From contig RQOL01000786.1 of assembly GCA_013076295.1 (NCBI GenBank), positions 124,001 through 188,000 of the forward strand: a stretch of 64,000 nt of DNA. Direction: 5' to 3'. The stretch's first letter is position 1; every line of letters starts with the position of its first letter. Shown one piece after another: positions 1 through 12,405 of this stretch. This stretch comes from Sanderia malayensis. Taxonomy: Eukaryota; Cnidaria; Scyphozoa; Semaeostomeae; Pelagiidae. Below the pieces are notes generated by a model. That model saw only the letters and a program-made list of their open reading frames with translations, made no database searches and was not told the origin of the DNA. The translations under genes were made by a program, and so were the position numbers.

Positions 1-689
1 GAAGAAAAAGCTGCTAAACACATGTGCTACTGATTTTTTACGAAACTGATATTGGATTTACATCAGTTCTATAGAAATACAACATTAGTACCTACCAAAA
101 ATTGAAACATAGTTCCTTGTAAGATGTTATATAGTAGTTGTCATTGTCATTAAGATGGTCACAGATATACTTAAAGAATTCTACTAAATGCAAGAAGCAA
201 CGGAAATATGACAGGTAGATATGAGTACAACATTAAATACTTGTTCTTTAATATTAAAGCTAAATTGAGAATCTGATTGGAAAACCTGACTTTACCCCGA
301 GCATTTAGCGAGAGTGAACTGGCCTAAGCAAAGTGATCAATCTGATTTAGCAATAAGCTCGGCAGTTGAAATAACAATGAAGGCTATTTACCTTTGTTTG
401 AGATCAACAGTAATGTCTTTGTAGGTTTTGCAATATCCTGCCACCTGTAATTTGTCCTTTTTAAACAATTGTTCTTTAGCCATGGAAGGTCTGCGATTGC
501 AAAACAGACATTTCAAAAGGCGCCGACTTTTTTAAAATTCCCATGCATTGATCAAAGTGAGGCAACGTTCTTTTATGAAATTAATGTTTATACAATCGCC
601 TCGTTTCAATGCAGCAAAACCTCCTGCTATTGGATAATTAAAATGAAGAAATGCATCTCATTAAATCTTTGTAGAAGAATAAACAATGT
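1..689. other. Non-coding flank, nothing recognised
   Basis: AT-rich sequence with only short, non-conserved open frames. It lies beyond the point where the two Helitron copies stop resembling each other. I see no RNA gene, tandem repeat or recognisable mobile element here. Confidence 0.5.
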
Positions 690-1449
690 GCACATGAATT
701 TCATTGAGGGTATTATTGTACGAAGACATATATATTAGACATATATATTTCAAAGGTATAGAGCACTGTGCAAGAAATGCGCAGTTGTCAGTTGTGTACA
801 AAGAAAGGAGAAGAATCAGATTGCCGGTTACATTAGTTAAAAGCCCGAACACCACGTCAAGGAGTAACCTTTGTTCGAGATTTCCTTGTTCATGAAAAGT
901 GCAAGTTCAATTTGGATTATGTAAGAGAAATCTTTAAAGGGTGGGCTTTATCTGCGAGGTTAAGTATTTCATCTTGTAATGGGTGGTAAATAATCTTATT
1001 CACAAATTCATAATTTTTTAAGCAACTATTGCTAACGGAGAACTTGCAGTTTTTATGGAGGAAGGAAAACCATGTTGTCATAGGCAAGATCGGAAAACAT
1101 GGCAAAGCATAACTCATGATTTTCAGGCTCTACACAGGAATGACGATGTGCCGATTGCGGAAAGTGGTTGCAACCGCTACTGAACATCTTTTCATTGATG
1201 TTTTCAGTTTGCTCACGGCAGATACTGCTTGGCTGGAATGAGACATTCAAACCAGTGCTCGGCTTTTTACGGCTTTGCTGGTAGCTGGTTAGTTGTGTTT
1301 TACACAACTGGACACCACACACTTGTATGTGTGTGATGCGATCTGCCTTGAAACACAACCGTCACACCCTTAGTGGTTATATTTTGTGTAGGTTGGTAGC
1401 CTGGTGTACAAATGAAAATCACCATGGTTTATAGGAGAGGAGGAGAGAC

Positions 1450-2810
1450 TTAAAGGACATCTTGGAAGACAATGTTCTTTGTCTGCCTGTGTGCATTCTC
1501 AGGAAGGAAGACTTTGATGCCAGCAAATGACGTAGCCCTGGACATGGCAACATATAATTGACCATGTGTGAAAACGGGCTGTGGCAAATACAGACCAACA
1601 TACCTCAGAGATTGTCCTTGTGCCTTATTGATTGTTAGGCAGTATGCAAGTCTTACTGGAAATTGTCGTCGTTTCATTCTGAACGGCATTTCCGTGTCCT
1701 GAGTGGAGACTGTGATCTTAGGAATCATGACCCTTTGTCCTCTGTGCTCCTTTGTAATGATCTCTGCTGTGATCACGTGATGTCGGAGATGCCGAACTAT
1801 AGGCATTCCATTAGGAGTGAGTTGGTTGCGAAATTCAATAGGGTAGGCCTCTTCCTCATCAGGATCGTCTGTGACAACACTGTCTGTGCTGTAATAAGTT
1901 CTTTCGGCTGTCTGAAGTCTGTCCAGAATTATGTGGTTGACTTGATATGATAAGTCATTCTTTGGAGTCAGACAACAGCGTTCAGACATTGTTACAGGAT
2001 CCATCATTAGGTGTGAATCTGGTGTGTTTGGCCTTGGGAAAATGAAGTTGAGCATGTCTTCTTGAGATGAAGTGCATATCTCTTGTGGCAGAATGACATT
2101 GTCCAGTGCATCGTGTGCTTCTTGCTTGTTGCCAAGTCTGAGGAGCCATTCTGAGAATTCACGGTATGAATCATCTTGAACGGCTCTCATGTTGGTGTTT
2201 AAACGATGCTGCTGAAACTTTGTCCATAGATCAATGATCTGGTGTGATTTTAGAGTCTCTGCTACAATTCTTTCCCTTCCTGCTTTCATGACGACAGGTA
2301 GAACTTGTCTGAAGTCACCACCAAGTAGCATGAACTTGCCCCCAAATGGTCTGTCGACATGTGTAATGTCTCAAAGCAGTCGGTCGACTGCTTGTAATGC
2401 AAGTGCGGGAATCATGGAAGCTTCATCCCATATGAATAGGGTAGTTTCGCGCAATACCTGTGCTCTCCTGCTCTGTCTCTTGACATTACACGTTGATTCA
2501 GCTTGAAGTGGGATAGGAATTTGAAAGGTAGAGTGTGAAGTTCTACCATTAATGAGCAGTGTTGCAGCAATTCCTGACCACGCCATGCACTGAACTTTAT
2601 GTCCATTGGCTTGGAGATTGTGAACCAACGTGTTGTAAAGGAAAGTTTTCCCGGTTCCAGCTGGCCCGTCAACAAAGTGACAGTTCTGTTCGGATTGCGC
2701 GTTGATAGCATCAGTGATTGCAGTGTATATGGCTTGCTGTTCAGGGTTCAATGCGGCCAGCATTTGTTCTCCTTCCTCTCTGGCATTGCCAACATCGATG
2801 TGATCTTCCT
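1450..2810 (-). pseudogene. Helitron A, PIF1-like SF1 helicase domain
   Basis: This is the helicase domain that unwinds DNA during rolling-circle transposition. Walker A reads GPAGTGKTFLYN, Walker B lies at IWDEASM, and the later motifs LLGGDFRQVLPV and TINKAQGQSL followed by YVAMSRATS are all present. An in-frame TGA near 2370 replaces the CGA arginine codon seen in copy B. A segment present in copy B (the end of one exon, the intron and about 40 following codons) is deleted here. The domain is therefore inactive, although the remaining motifs are well conserved, suggesting fairly recent decay. Confidence 0.85.
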
Positions 2811-2965
2811 CTGTAATAATAAGTGAAATGTATTGCAATAAAATTGGAAAGAAAGCCAGCAGAAACAATGTCCAAAATTACGTAAATGCCCTTATCTACA
2901 CGATTTTAGGATAAATTATTATTCTTACTAATACAGTACATAGTTGAAAATAACACATATAGTAC

Positions 2966-4223
2966 CTTGTTCAGGAATGACACCGTCGGCTGGAAGTTGA
3001 GGAAGGTGAGTATAATTAGTGATCGATTGACCATGTACTTTCAAATTTTCGTCATTGTCATGTAGACATTGATACATATGTCGGTCTTCAAAAGCTATGG
3101 CCATATCTGGATGATTGAGTTGATCACGTCGTACAAAGTCTTCACTCAATGCTTCTTTGAACCTGTTGAAGAGTGCTGCGATATCTGAAGATGTCTGAAA
3201 AAGGAGTAATGTTGCAAACAACTGTCTGAGTTGTATTGGCATGTTGAAAATGACTGCCTCATCCAAACAGCGTATGATTTCAGCATCATCTTCCAACAGA
3301 CCTAGAGCTAAAGCAGCGTCTTTGAAGGAATTGCATAGGTTTCCTTCTATCGTGCGAAGATCTTCAAACGACGTGGCACCTCGTTTATGGAGAAGCAATA
3401 GTCTGAGTGCGAATCTTTGCTCACATGGTCGTTGGTGAACTTGATATATTCTGCCTTTGACAGGCAGTGTTCTCCGCTGTCTTGCTTTCCATGCTTTGGT
3501 GCGCTCGTTGAAAACATAGTGTTCAGGAATTTCGTGATACAGATATTGGCGTGCAGCCAGGTCTTGTGCATTCAATTCAAACCAAGACGTCAGTGTGGTT
3601 TTTTCATTGATGTTTTGTAATTGCTCAACCCGACCATTATACTGAAAGTATACGGTCTGCTGATCAGGTAGATGAACATGCAGACATTTGATAGTGTGAC
3701 TTTTCTCGTGCATGGAAAATTGAAATATCCTGTGAACAGCTTCACGTGTTCCAATATACCGAGCGTTGATGTATTGGCGTACTTCATCGTGCTCGATATC
3801 TTGAGGTACTTGTTGCTGTTGTCCTTGAAGAATTTCAACGTCTGCCATGTCTTGCCCTTTATGGATATACTTGAAAATATACTTGACGGACTTGACAGTG
3901 CTGCATATTTCGAGATTAATGTGACACTGATACTTGAGTAGAAGATGGCGATTATGTGGCACAACCCATGTATCATCTAGAAGTCGATCTTCAAGATTGA
4001 CTGGGTGGCGACAGCATCGTCTGTAGAGTGGATAACCATTCGCATTGACTTGTGTTTCGGCAGTGCGATCTTTCGGAAATCGTTTCTTGCATTTGTTATT
4101 CTCCATGCAAACACATCCGGGGTTTATATCACCACATGGACCATGTGTCATGTGCTTCAATACTAACCTTTGATATTTTGCATCCTGTGGGTCTGGAATT
4201 TCAGCTGATATGTGTCGATCTAC
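2966..4223 (-). pseudogene. Helitron A, central region between Rep and helicase
   Basis: A 1258-nt exon bounded by an AG acceptor beside 4223 and a GT donor beside 2966. The corresponding exon in copy B (32779-34036) is also exactly 1258 nt. It encodes the conserved linker between Rep and helicase, with cysteine-containing segments near the start (HMTHGPCGD, then GCVCMEN) and a KYIFKYIHKG motif typical of Helitron proteins. It is open across its length, so this is the best-preserved part of copy A. Confidence 0.75.
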
Positions 4224-4350
4224 CTGTAGGTTTCGAAGAAAAATAGCATATGTATGTTTTACAGTTTAAAATGGATTGTGTTTATACTAAGCAATACAAC
4301 TGATAATTATATTCCTAATTCTATATATAAATTATTGTTGTAGATGTTAC

Positions 4351-6315
4351 CTCTTCGGGTGTTCGTGGTCTATCAGCCTCAGACAGGAACAGAATCATGT
4401 GAGAATGTGGTAGTCCTCTCTTTTGAAATTCAATGACATATACATGTGCAATGGTATGTCCTAGAATGTGCTTGTGAAGGATATCTTCCAGTAGTTCTTG
4501 TAGTTTGAGTTGAAATACTCGTGTGACGATGTCAGGTCGGTCATTCGCCTTCTGGTGTGGTAGAATGTTTTCTGAAATCTCCTTCCATTTGAGATTGGCG
4601 GTCATGGTTAGGAAGATGTCAGGCTTGCCATACTTTCTGACGATAGTCATTGCATCTTGAAAGTTCTGGTACATATTTCGTTGACTGCCCAAAAAAGATG
4701 AGGAAGTATGACAACACGACCGACATCAATATGAAGGGGTTCGTTGGGATTGTTTGCCCTGGCCATTTGATTTTCGATTTCAGCCCTTCTGTTCAGGCGA
4801 TCCATCAGGCCTCGATAACTGTCAGCACGTATTTGCCGTTGTTTTTGCAAAATCCAGTTGAGCTTGTTTCCTTCTATTTTGGTGTATGCATCCACCAGAT
4901 ATTGCTGAAAGAGAAGTGTTGCGCTGTGAATGGTAGACAGTTGATTTCTGACCTGTATTCGGTACGAATAATATTCGGCGATTGTGAGTCGGATACGGTG
5001 GTTACGATCAGGATTTTCCTGGTCTTGTCCTCGACATGTAGGAAGACGTTGAAGGTCCAAGCTGTATCCAGGATCACCCTGAAAGAACAACAATGGATAG
5101 GTTAGAGGATCCGGAACAGGAGCTAAGGCATTAATCTTCATAAGATTACCACGCCTTGTTCGAATTTGAAGCTCTCTATTCTCAGGATTAGGAGCACCGC
5201 CATTGCGTGTAGTGTAGACTGCTGCAATTTCTCTGGCAGTGGGATTATCATATCTTCGATCTTGTACTGGGCGACCGGTAATAATCATCTTGAACGTGGG
5301 AATTGGCTGATCATTGGAAATAGCTTGCTGCCTTTGCTTTTCCAGTACTTCTCCCATTGTTTTAAAATGTTGAGCAAATCGATTTACTGCCATCAATTCG
5401 TTTTGCAGCAGCGCCACCATGTCTAAGTCTAATTGTTGTTCTCCGGCTGTGTTCTGGCGTTCTTGCAGTGCTTGTTGGGTGTCCATAATATATAATTCTG
5501 CATATTTTTGGGATCTGTCGGTTTCAGTTACCCCTGTTGAATTGAAAGAAACATTCTAAATTGTACTTTGTTATATCAACTGTAATTTTCAATGCAGCAA
5601 GTGCTTTGTTATAAAAGCATCATAAAGCGCCTTGATTTTCGATTGGACAACTCTTGACATTCAGGTAAGGATACAGAGAGCTTATTCATTGTATGTTGGG
5701 TGGGAAAAACATGAGCGTTCTGTCAACATCCGTTTCATCAAGTGAAGGTATTATATGGAAATGTAGCATATTATGAGAGACGTTATATTTACCTGTCATA
5801 TGGTATGCACTTCCATGTATGGTGATGACTGGTGGTCCTGCATTAGCGTGTCTTACAACGTTAGCTGTCCAGGATGCCATCGCCATTAGTGAATTGTATC
5901 TACGGAAATTTTTGAGAAAATATTTAGATTCCTCAGTAGTTCCAGTGTATAAATGCATCACATTTGCCGGGGGTGGTTGAATGGGATCGAGAGTTATTAA
6001 TCCTCCCATACAACATTTGTTTTATTGCTTTTTTGAGTTGAGTTCCTCTCGGAAGTACTTCGCTTCACAGTGAATACATGTTCTGGTCATTTTCCCAAGA
6101 TGATGAGGCATTGGGGAGAATTGAGGAATTTCAAGAATAGGTTGATTTACTTCCCTTTCTTGATGTTCGATGGGTTGGGGGACATCATCTTGGTGTTGTG
6201 GTGGGATTTCGTCATGCATTTCAACTTCTTGTGGTTGTACCGCTATTTGATTCTCTTCATTCTCATTTTCAAGGTTGGGTTGCAATTCCATAGCAGCAGG
6301 CAATATTTGTGGATC
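4351..6315 (-). pseudogene. Helitron A, zinc-binding and HUH Rep region
   Basis: The exon begins after TTTCAG and runs to a GT donor beside 4351. It has a CxxC-type segment near 6060 (CIHCEAKYF, then CC downstream) that is typical of Helitron N-termini, then the Helitron_like_N domain. The HUH motif reads LPHSHMILF near 4400, with both histidines present. The HUH nuclease nicks and rejoins DNA strands in rolling-circle transposition. An in-frame TAA near 6030 and a frame change around 5650 break the gene. Copy B differs at both sites, so these are decay rather than biology. Confidence 0.8.
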
Positions 6316-6485
6316 CTGAAATGCAATGCAATCTAAGTTAATATAATTCAATCATGTGTTTTGAAATGCATAAAACTGAAACTTGTGAAGATGTGTCTAT
6401 TTAGAGAGCAAAATAATTTCCTGACATGGTCCTATGGAGAATGATTGGTGTATTTTAAGCCAATTGTGATGGTAGTCTTTTTTAC

Positions 6486-7439
6486 CTGATTATCATGTGG
6501 AATTGGAATGTGTTGTTCCACGTTGATTTCATCAGGTTGTGCTGGCCTTTCAATTTCATTATTTTCATTTTCAATATGTGTTTGGCGTTGCATCTGCATG
6601 GGCCATATCTGTTAATAATGAAAATTAAATGAAATTAGTTATTTTAGTTGTTAGTTATTAGAAATTTTAATGCCATTACTGTGTGGTTATGTAAATTGAT
6701 AAAAAATAAAAATGGGAACTTATAATTTTACATGTCTCAAGTAGGGAAATTGCATGAGGGATTGGGTTATGGAGAATGGAGTTGCCTAACTGTAGTTAGC
6801 TTGTGTTATCAATTTTGTTTTACCTCATTGTCATTTTGAGCTTGATTTACATTAAGCATCTCCACATCTGCCGTTTGTATTGCTGCTGGACCTTCATGAT
6901 TACGATTCAGAAGGGGTGGTTGCAACTGCATAACCATCGGCGGTACCTGCAGATGGAAAAATATTGATAATTTGGTTGATATAACAACTGGTTTGGTTTT
7001 GATTGTTGTTAATTTTAAATAGTTGTATAATATATAGTTATCTTATTTTGAAAAGATTAGCAGAAATTATTGAGTTGTGTACCTGAAGTTGAGGGGCCAG
7101 TGCTGCAGGATATTGTAAGCCATTGTTTATTGGTTGTGGAACTGCTATAAGTCTGTGGTGGGGAAGCATCGCAGGTAGTTGCCATGGCACATACAATGCC
7201 TGCATCTGTGGATGATGAAGTGGGAGTGGTTGATATTCTGGGGCTGGTTGCTGAGGGTGTTCTTGCTGCAACTGGTGAAGATCATTCACTGCTCCCTGTA
7301 GCATATTATCAGGTGCTAAATCAACTGGATGAGGCTGTTGGTTACTCTCACGACCTCGGCGAGTTGCATCCCGTACTTGATTCCTACGTTTATTGCCGGT
7401 GATGCTCTTTCTGGCTTTTTTGGCATTTTGCAAGAGGTG
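6486..7439 (-). pseudogene. Helitron A, N-terminal exons (Q/P-rich leader)
   Basis: Three short exons at 7083-7439, 6824-6946 and 6486-6608 were placed by AG/GT boundaries and by the matching exons in copy B. They encode a basic start (KKARKSITGNKRR) followed by a glutamine- and proline-rich leader with no catalytic motif. The AG expected before the first exon reads CAC here but CAG in copy B, so the acceptor looks lost. The middle and third exons are each 123 nt, which keeps the frame. Function of the leader is unknown; it may be an unstructured linker before the zinc-binding region. Confidence 0.55.
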
Positions 7440-8180
7440 ATATAAAAAAAAGAAAAAAATGTGTTTTATATGCAACCCAATTGAATGAAATGTTAAATTT
7501 GAAATAAGAGTGATTTTTGTGACAACTGGATGGGTTTGTTGTTTTGTGGTGAGCTGCAAGATAAAATAAATAATTTAAAACATAATTGTAAGAAATGTTT
7601 GGAATTACTCTTGACTGTTGAATTAAATTATTGGTTATTTAAAGTTCCAAATAAAAATATTGGAGCACTTTATCTTATCACCTACATCACTCTTCCTATT
7701 GTGTTCTTCAAGACCTAAAAGGAAAACAGTTGTGATAATGTATAAATTGGAAAAGTTAATTATCCATTTCATTTTGCCAAAGAAAAATCCATAAACCTAC
7801 ATTTGATGTGTTTGTAGAGGCTAGATTTTATTTGCATTTGCAGTAAATTTGCTTTCTATTGATAAGAAATTGTTGCAATTGTTAATACCACTTTAAATAT
7901 AGTAGCTAAGCTTCAGATTGGGGATATGAATGTACATTATAGGGTGAGGCATTTAAGCATTAATTAAAATGGGCTTTGTATAGGAACAATTGTTGTCACA
8001 CTCACCAAATATTCCGAGGAATCAACTTTTTTGAAACCCTGTTATTGCAAAAGAAGAAAAATATTTTGGATGAATTGATTATCTTGTAAACAGAAAGTTG
8101 CCATTAATAGTAATGAATGTTTAACATGTAAACTTGTATATTATTATGTTGATTGAGTGAAAAATAACAAAAAATGTCAA

Positions 8181-8559
8181 AGTGAAGGAGTGAAACACTT
8201 ACTTTATTAAAAAACTTTACTTTGTTATTTACAAATGAGTAATTGAGAATTACTTTCACCAATGACAATTACAAACCAATTGATGATACCCTGAGAAAAA
8301 GCAATGAAATGAAATGTAATGAAAGACAAAGTTGTTTTGAGGAAGACGCTGTTAAACTTTATAGCGTGTAGAGGAAAGTTTAGGAGAAGCAAATATGAAC
8401 ATTCCACTTACAAATTACAAAAATGCACTTTTGCTCTCAATTTTTTTATCAAACGATATATATAATTGATATCATTTATTCTCTGGCGATTTATACCACA
8501 GTCAGAAATTGCACAAAAAGTTTTACATTTGGTATATACACCAACAAAGTAAAGACGCA
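8181..8559. other. Non-coding stretch beside Helitron A
   Basis: AT-rich sequence with no gene. It lies between the last clear Helitron similarity and the 5'-flanking repeat at 8560. Confidence 0.4.
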
Positions 8560-9235
8560 ATTGCTATTTTAAATTCGCGCCAATTTGAAAGAATTGTAGC
8601 CTCTATTCGGTGCATTGTCTCGTTGTTTGCTCTTTTGTGTGATTCTTGTTATGGGAAAATAAAGGAATGAAATGGTGTTCTTGTTTTTTGTGCTATAGAA
8701 CTCGTTGAACGAATGTAAATATATTCCTTGGAGTTCATTGCAATCAAGTATCATCTAATGATGATATAAATTTATTTGATTGTAATGAACAACATTGATT
8801 ATGTGTCAGGTGTTATATGCTGCAAAACACGCGTGTTGAAAGACAGGAAAAGCAATAATGACAGTAGGCCATGGAAGGTTCACCAAAGGTAAGAAGGTAG
8901 TACCTAATCATACTTATTGTTTGAGTGGATGAATACATTTGCTTAATTTAAGTAATTCATTTGAAAATAAATTACTTACATGCATAGAGTTGAGGCGAAA
9001 TGAGGAGAAGTGAGCTGAGCCAATGAGCCTTATATGTTGTCTTCTTTTGTTTCAGGTGCCCCCAGACATAAAGTGAATTCTTGTGATGTGTTGCCATTCC
9101 TTGTCAACATTATTGTAGTCAGGTGAGTTCATGTTAAGTATATAAAGATTTGTCGAAAAAATAGACAGTGTCTGCTTTGCAATGATATCTTTGCATGAAT
9201 GAAACAATTTACAAACAAAAACATTTACTTACTAT
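8560..9235 (+). repeat. Helitron-flanking repeat, copy 1
   Basis: The block contains GGCCATGGAAGGTTCACCAA, GTGAATTCTTGTGATGTG, GTCAGGTGAGTTCATGTTAA and GACAGTGTCTGCTTTGCA. These recur near 11490-11880 (same strand) and 15420-15790 and 22800-23160 (opposite strand). A segment near 8570-8620 matches, inverted, the GGCGCGAATTTAAAATAGCA stretch near 16130 and 23605. Next to Helitron A it occupies the same relative place as copy 4 next to Helitron B, so it is probably the Helitron 5' region. Confidence 0.6.
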
Positions 9236-10774
9236 ACATACAACAAATATATCATTAAACAACACTGACAAATAAATAAATACAATAACATGAGAAAATT
9301 GATGAAAAGGAAAAAGCATGTGGGTGCATAATATCACAGTATAGGCCAAAATAGTGTTTGTAGTTTGTATTCATTTTCAATTTAGACTGCAGCACGGGAA
9401 GAATTTGTCAAAAGAAAGGCATATTTTTATTTCTGTCTGTGATATTATGCAGAGAAGATAACAAAGGTTATGACTATTTTTTTTCCGAAATCTTAGCCAT
9501 ATCCATCATTGTCTTTTGTAGATCACGTGTGGGCATGTTAGTCCACATGAAAGGTGATCTGCCTGATCCTGGCTTGAAAGTAAACTTTTTTTTCTTATTT
9601 TGTTTTTTTTCTAATTAGATTAATTTTGATCCTGTCTGTTGACCTGCAAAGAAAATATTTGTTTTTAAAACAATGCTTGGTTGTGTCATAGAGGATTTCA
9701 TGCAATGTAGAGAAGAATTGGTGAAAGACAGTAGATAATAATGGGTATGTTGGAAGTAACTTACTTCAGCTTCTCCTTTTCAATTCGGTCTCCTTGCATT
9801 GTTACAAAGTTGAATTTGGTGTGTTTTTGAAATTTAAAGTTGGCAGAACATTCTTTTTTTAGTTTGGCAATATTTTCAAATGGGAACATCTGAAAGGATA
9901 GAAGTGGTGTAGAAAGAAGTAAAGTCAAGGTTGCTGTTAACAATGTAAAAAGTAAAGTAGTGGCATTGAGACTTGTATAGTGTAATTTAGTAAGTGTTGA
10001 TAATAACCTTTATTTCTCCTTGAAAGATATTGTGATGTTGTGTTGTTGAGGCTGCATAGGAGTGTCATCTTCACGAAGAAGTTCCTCATCAGTTTGATTG
10101 GAGGCCATTGTAGAGAATCTACGAATGAATATGTGTATCAATTTCATGTTGGTAATCAAATTGCAAGAGGTTAATGAAGGAGAGGAAATATATCTGTTAA
10201 GTGTTAATTGACTGCTCTATTCTTGCAAGAGGAGAATTAAAGACCATTGTGTGAGAAATAAAGTTTGTGAAATATACTTACATAAGGTGTGCAAAAAAAT
10301 GTGAATGTTGAGTTGCTTTGAAGAGAAAAAATTGCATAAGAAAAATGAAAATTGAGACAAAAATGTTATAGGCAGTTGTTTATTGTGTCCACAGCAGAAT
10401 ATTCCTGACAAAGGAGAAGTAAAGGCAGTTGGAAGAGAAACAAAGTTTGCAAAATGCTTACCAAGGTGTATGTAGAGAAAAGTTGAATGTTGAATTGCCT
10501 GCAAGAGAGAAATTGCATTAAAAAGTTAAAAATGAAACTAAAATGTTATTTAAAGTTAGTTGTAGTGTTAATATGTGTCTTGTGCTTATTTGTGTCATGT
10601 GTGAATGTTTTAAAATATATATTTCGTTCATAATTGTAGTAATGAAATTTAGCGTATACTTACGTTGAAAAATTTTGGTGCTGCAGTCGGGTTGAAAAAA
10701 TTTTTTTCGTGTTTACGGACGGTCTTGGCGCAAGAGAAATTTTAAAATTTCCTGCCCTATTTGATAGGTAGGAG
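9236..10774. other. Non-coding, nothing recognised
   Basis: AT-rich sequence with scattered GT/AG-like signals and internal short repeats around 10200-10560 (several ATGTTGAATTGC-like segments). No conserved open frame, RNA gene or element ends are visible. Confidence 0.4.
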
Positions 10775-10987
10775 ATGAGTAGCGTCTGTTCGGCGCCGCG
10801 CCTCGGTGTTGCTTCGTTTATGATTCTTGTTGCAATACTGTTGGCCTACAAATTCGATTCTTTCGAATTCTTTCGAAGAGATGATTCTGTTCGTAATCAA
10901 TTGTTCGAACAGGAACGGTTAGAAGATTCACTTGTGATGATGCCTGGCTCCAGGCCAGGCGAATATCCAGGTTCTCTAAAGACCAAG
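10775..10987 (+). CDS. Candidate first coding exon of a membrane protein
   Basis: Not recognised by family. An ATG in good context (GGAGATGA) opens 71 codons ending exactly at a consensus donor (AAG then GTTAGT). Residues 12-24 form one hydrophobic segment (ASFMILVAILLAY) followed by a charged, acidic stretch, giving the look of a type II signal-anchor protein such as a Golgi enzyme; that role is inference from topology only. Just upstream the sequence is GC-richer than its surroundings. No second exon could be located, and the following intron contains a small TIR element. It could also be a chance open frame. Confidence 0.35.
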
Positions 10988-11025
10988 GTTAGTTTTTCCA
11001 TATTGTTGTATCATTATTTTTATTA

Positions 11026-11292
11026 TTTAATCGGAGAAACTTTCGCGGGAAGAAAGTTTATTCTTGATAAAAATTTTAAAATTGGAATGTCGCAAAATTT
11101 ATGAAAAAGTTTCACTTTGAATAAAAACTACTTCAAGGTTTCTGTTAAAAGTTTCTGTTTAGACTTGGAATTCACGAAAGTTCATTCTCGTAAAATATCC
11201 GATTTTGTCTAAAACGCGAAAGTTAATTCTAGAAATTTCGCGTTTTTTTCGCCTCGCGAAAGTTTCTTCCCGTGAAAGTTTCTCCGATTAAA
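11026..11292. mobile_element. 267-bp MITE with ~35-bp terminal inverted repeats
   Basis: The left end TTTAATCGGAGAAACTTTC is matched inverted at the right end by GAAAGTTTCTCCGATTAAA. The arms continue with about two mismatches through CGGGAAGAAA. There is no coding content. It lies just downstream of the candidate exon at 10775, presumably inside its intron. No target duplication is obvious. Confidence 0.75.
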
Positions 11293-11489
11293 GTAGTCGT
11301 TCGTTAACGTTAACCTTAAAAAAATGTCTCTCAAAGATTATTCATTTGATGAGGAAAATTATTAAGGAAAACTTGTGAGTATAAAAAGAAGTTGATTTGG
11401 TGAATTTAATGCATAATATGTGGAAAAATAGATAATTTTTCACAAACGGGTTGTGCGGATTTTGTTAGCTGTTGTTATGAATGTCATGA

Positions 11490-11885
11490 TCTGTAGGCTA
11501 AGGCCATGGAAGGTTGAGCAAAGGTAAGAAGGTAATCATACTGGCTGTTTGACTGGGTGCATACATGGGGTAGGGTTAATTATTAATTTGGAGTCAAAAT
11601 GAATTACTTGTATTTACAGACTTAAATCCAGATGAAAAAACTGAGATTTGCCAACACATGCTATAAAATATATTATATAATGTCTTCTTGTGTTTAAGGT
11701 GCTCAAACATGAAGTGAATGCTTGTTGTGTGTGAACATTCCTTGTGAATATTATTATAATCAGGTGAGTTCATGTTAATATTTGTTAAGGTTGATATGAA
11801 GATCATTTGCTCACAAAGAAGGACAGTGTCTGCTTTGCAGTCATCTTTTTTGAAGATTAAGTTAGAAATAGAAGCATTACATATT
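11490..11885 (+). repeat. Helitron-flanking repeat, copy 2
   Basis: Second copy of the block seen near 8830-9200, with the same motifs (GGCCATGGAAGGTTGAGCAA, CAGGTGAGTTCATGTTAA, GACAGTGTCTGCTTTGCA). It runs directly into a long ATAC/ACAT microsatellite. Here it is not attached to a Helitron coding region. Confidence 0.65.
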
Positions 11886-12360
11886 AACATTAACATTACT
11901 ATACATAAGGATATACATAAATATATACATCAACATAAATACATAAATATATACATAAATATACTATACATAAATATACTATACATAAATATATACATAA
12001 ATACATACCCTATATACTATATATAAAAATACTATACATACATATCTACATAACATACATACATACATACATACATACACATACATACATACATACATAC
12101 ATACATACATACCCTACATACATACCCTACATACATACCTTACATACATACCCTACATACATACCCTACAGACATACCCTACATACATACCCTACATACA
12201 TACCCTACATACATACCCTACATATATACCCTACAATACATACCCTACAATACATACCCTACAATACATATCCTACAATACATACCCTACAATACATACC
12301 CTACTATACATACCCTACAATACATGCCCTACAATACATACCCTACAATACATACTACTA
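11886..12360 (+). repeat. ATACAT / ACATACCCT microsatellite
   Basis: It begins as ATAAATATACAT-type repeats, becomes (ACAT)n near 12050-12110, then ACATACCCT and ATACATACCCTACA variants up to 12360. The inverted form occurs at 13990-14100 and 15170-15360. Open frames through it are low-complexity artefacts. Confidence 0.9.
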
Positions 12361-12405
12361 CGTAACATTTCTAAAGAAGGTAAAGGTGGGAGCTCGAATA
12401 TTTCC

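Larger units (their letters stand above)
690..8180 (-). mobile_element. Helitron copy A (decayed, autonomous-type)
   Basis: A rolling-circle transposon read on the minus strand. It encodes a Helitron_like_N/HUH Rep region followed by a PIF1-like helicase, spread over several exons with visible splice sites. It is collinear with copy B near 24-36 kb on the other strand, including non-coding sequence 5' of the first exon and about 700 bp 3' of the helicase. The boundaries are where similarity to copy B stops. I could not identify a 5' TC end or a 3' hairpin-CTRR end with confidence. Nonsense codons and an internal deletion in the helicase show it cannot make a full protein. Confidence 0.8.

Noticed and set aside
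11772..12026. Ile/Tyr/Asn-rich 84-residue protein
   Set aside because: Translation of ATAAATATACAT microsatellite.
12050..12360. Telomere-like ACCCTA repeats
   Set aside because: ACCCTA occurs within ATACATACCCTACA microsatellite variants with ACAT spacers, not as a pure telomeric array, and the inverted form lies 1.6 kb away.
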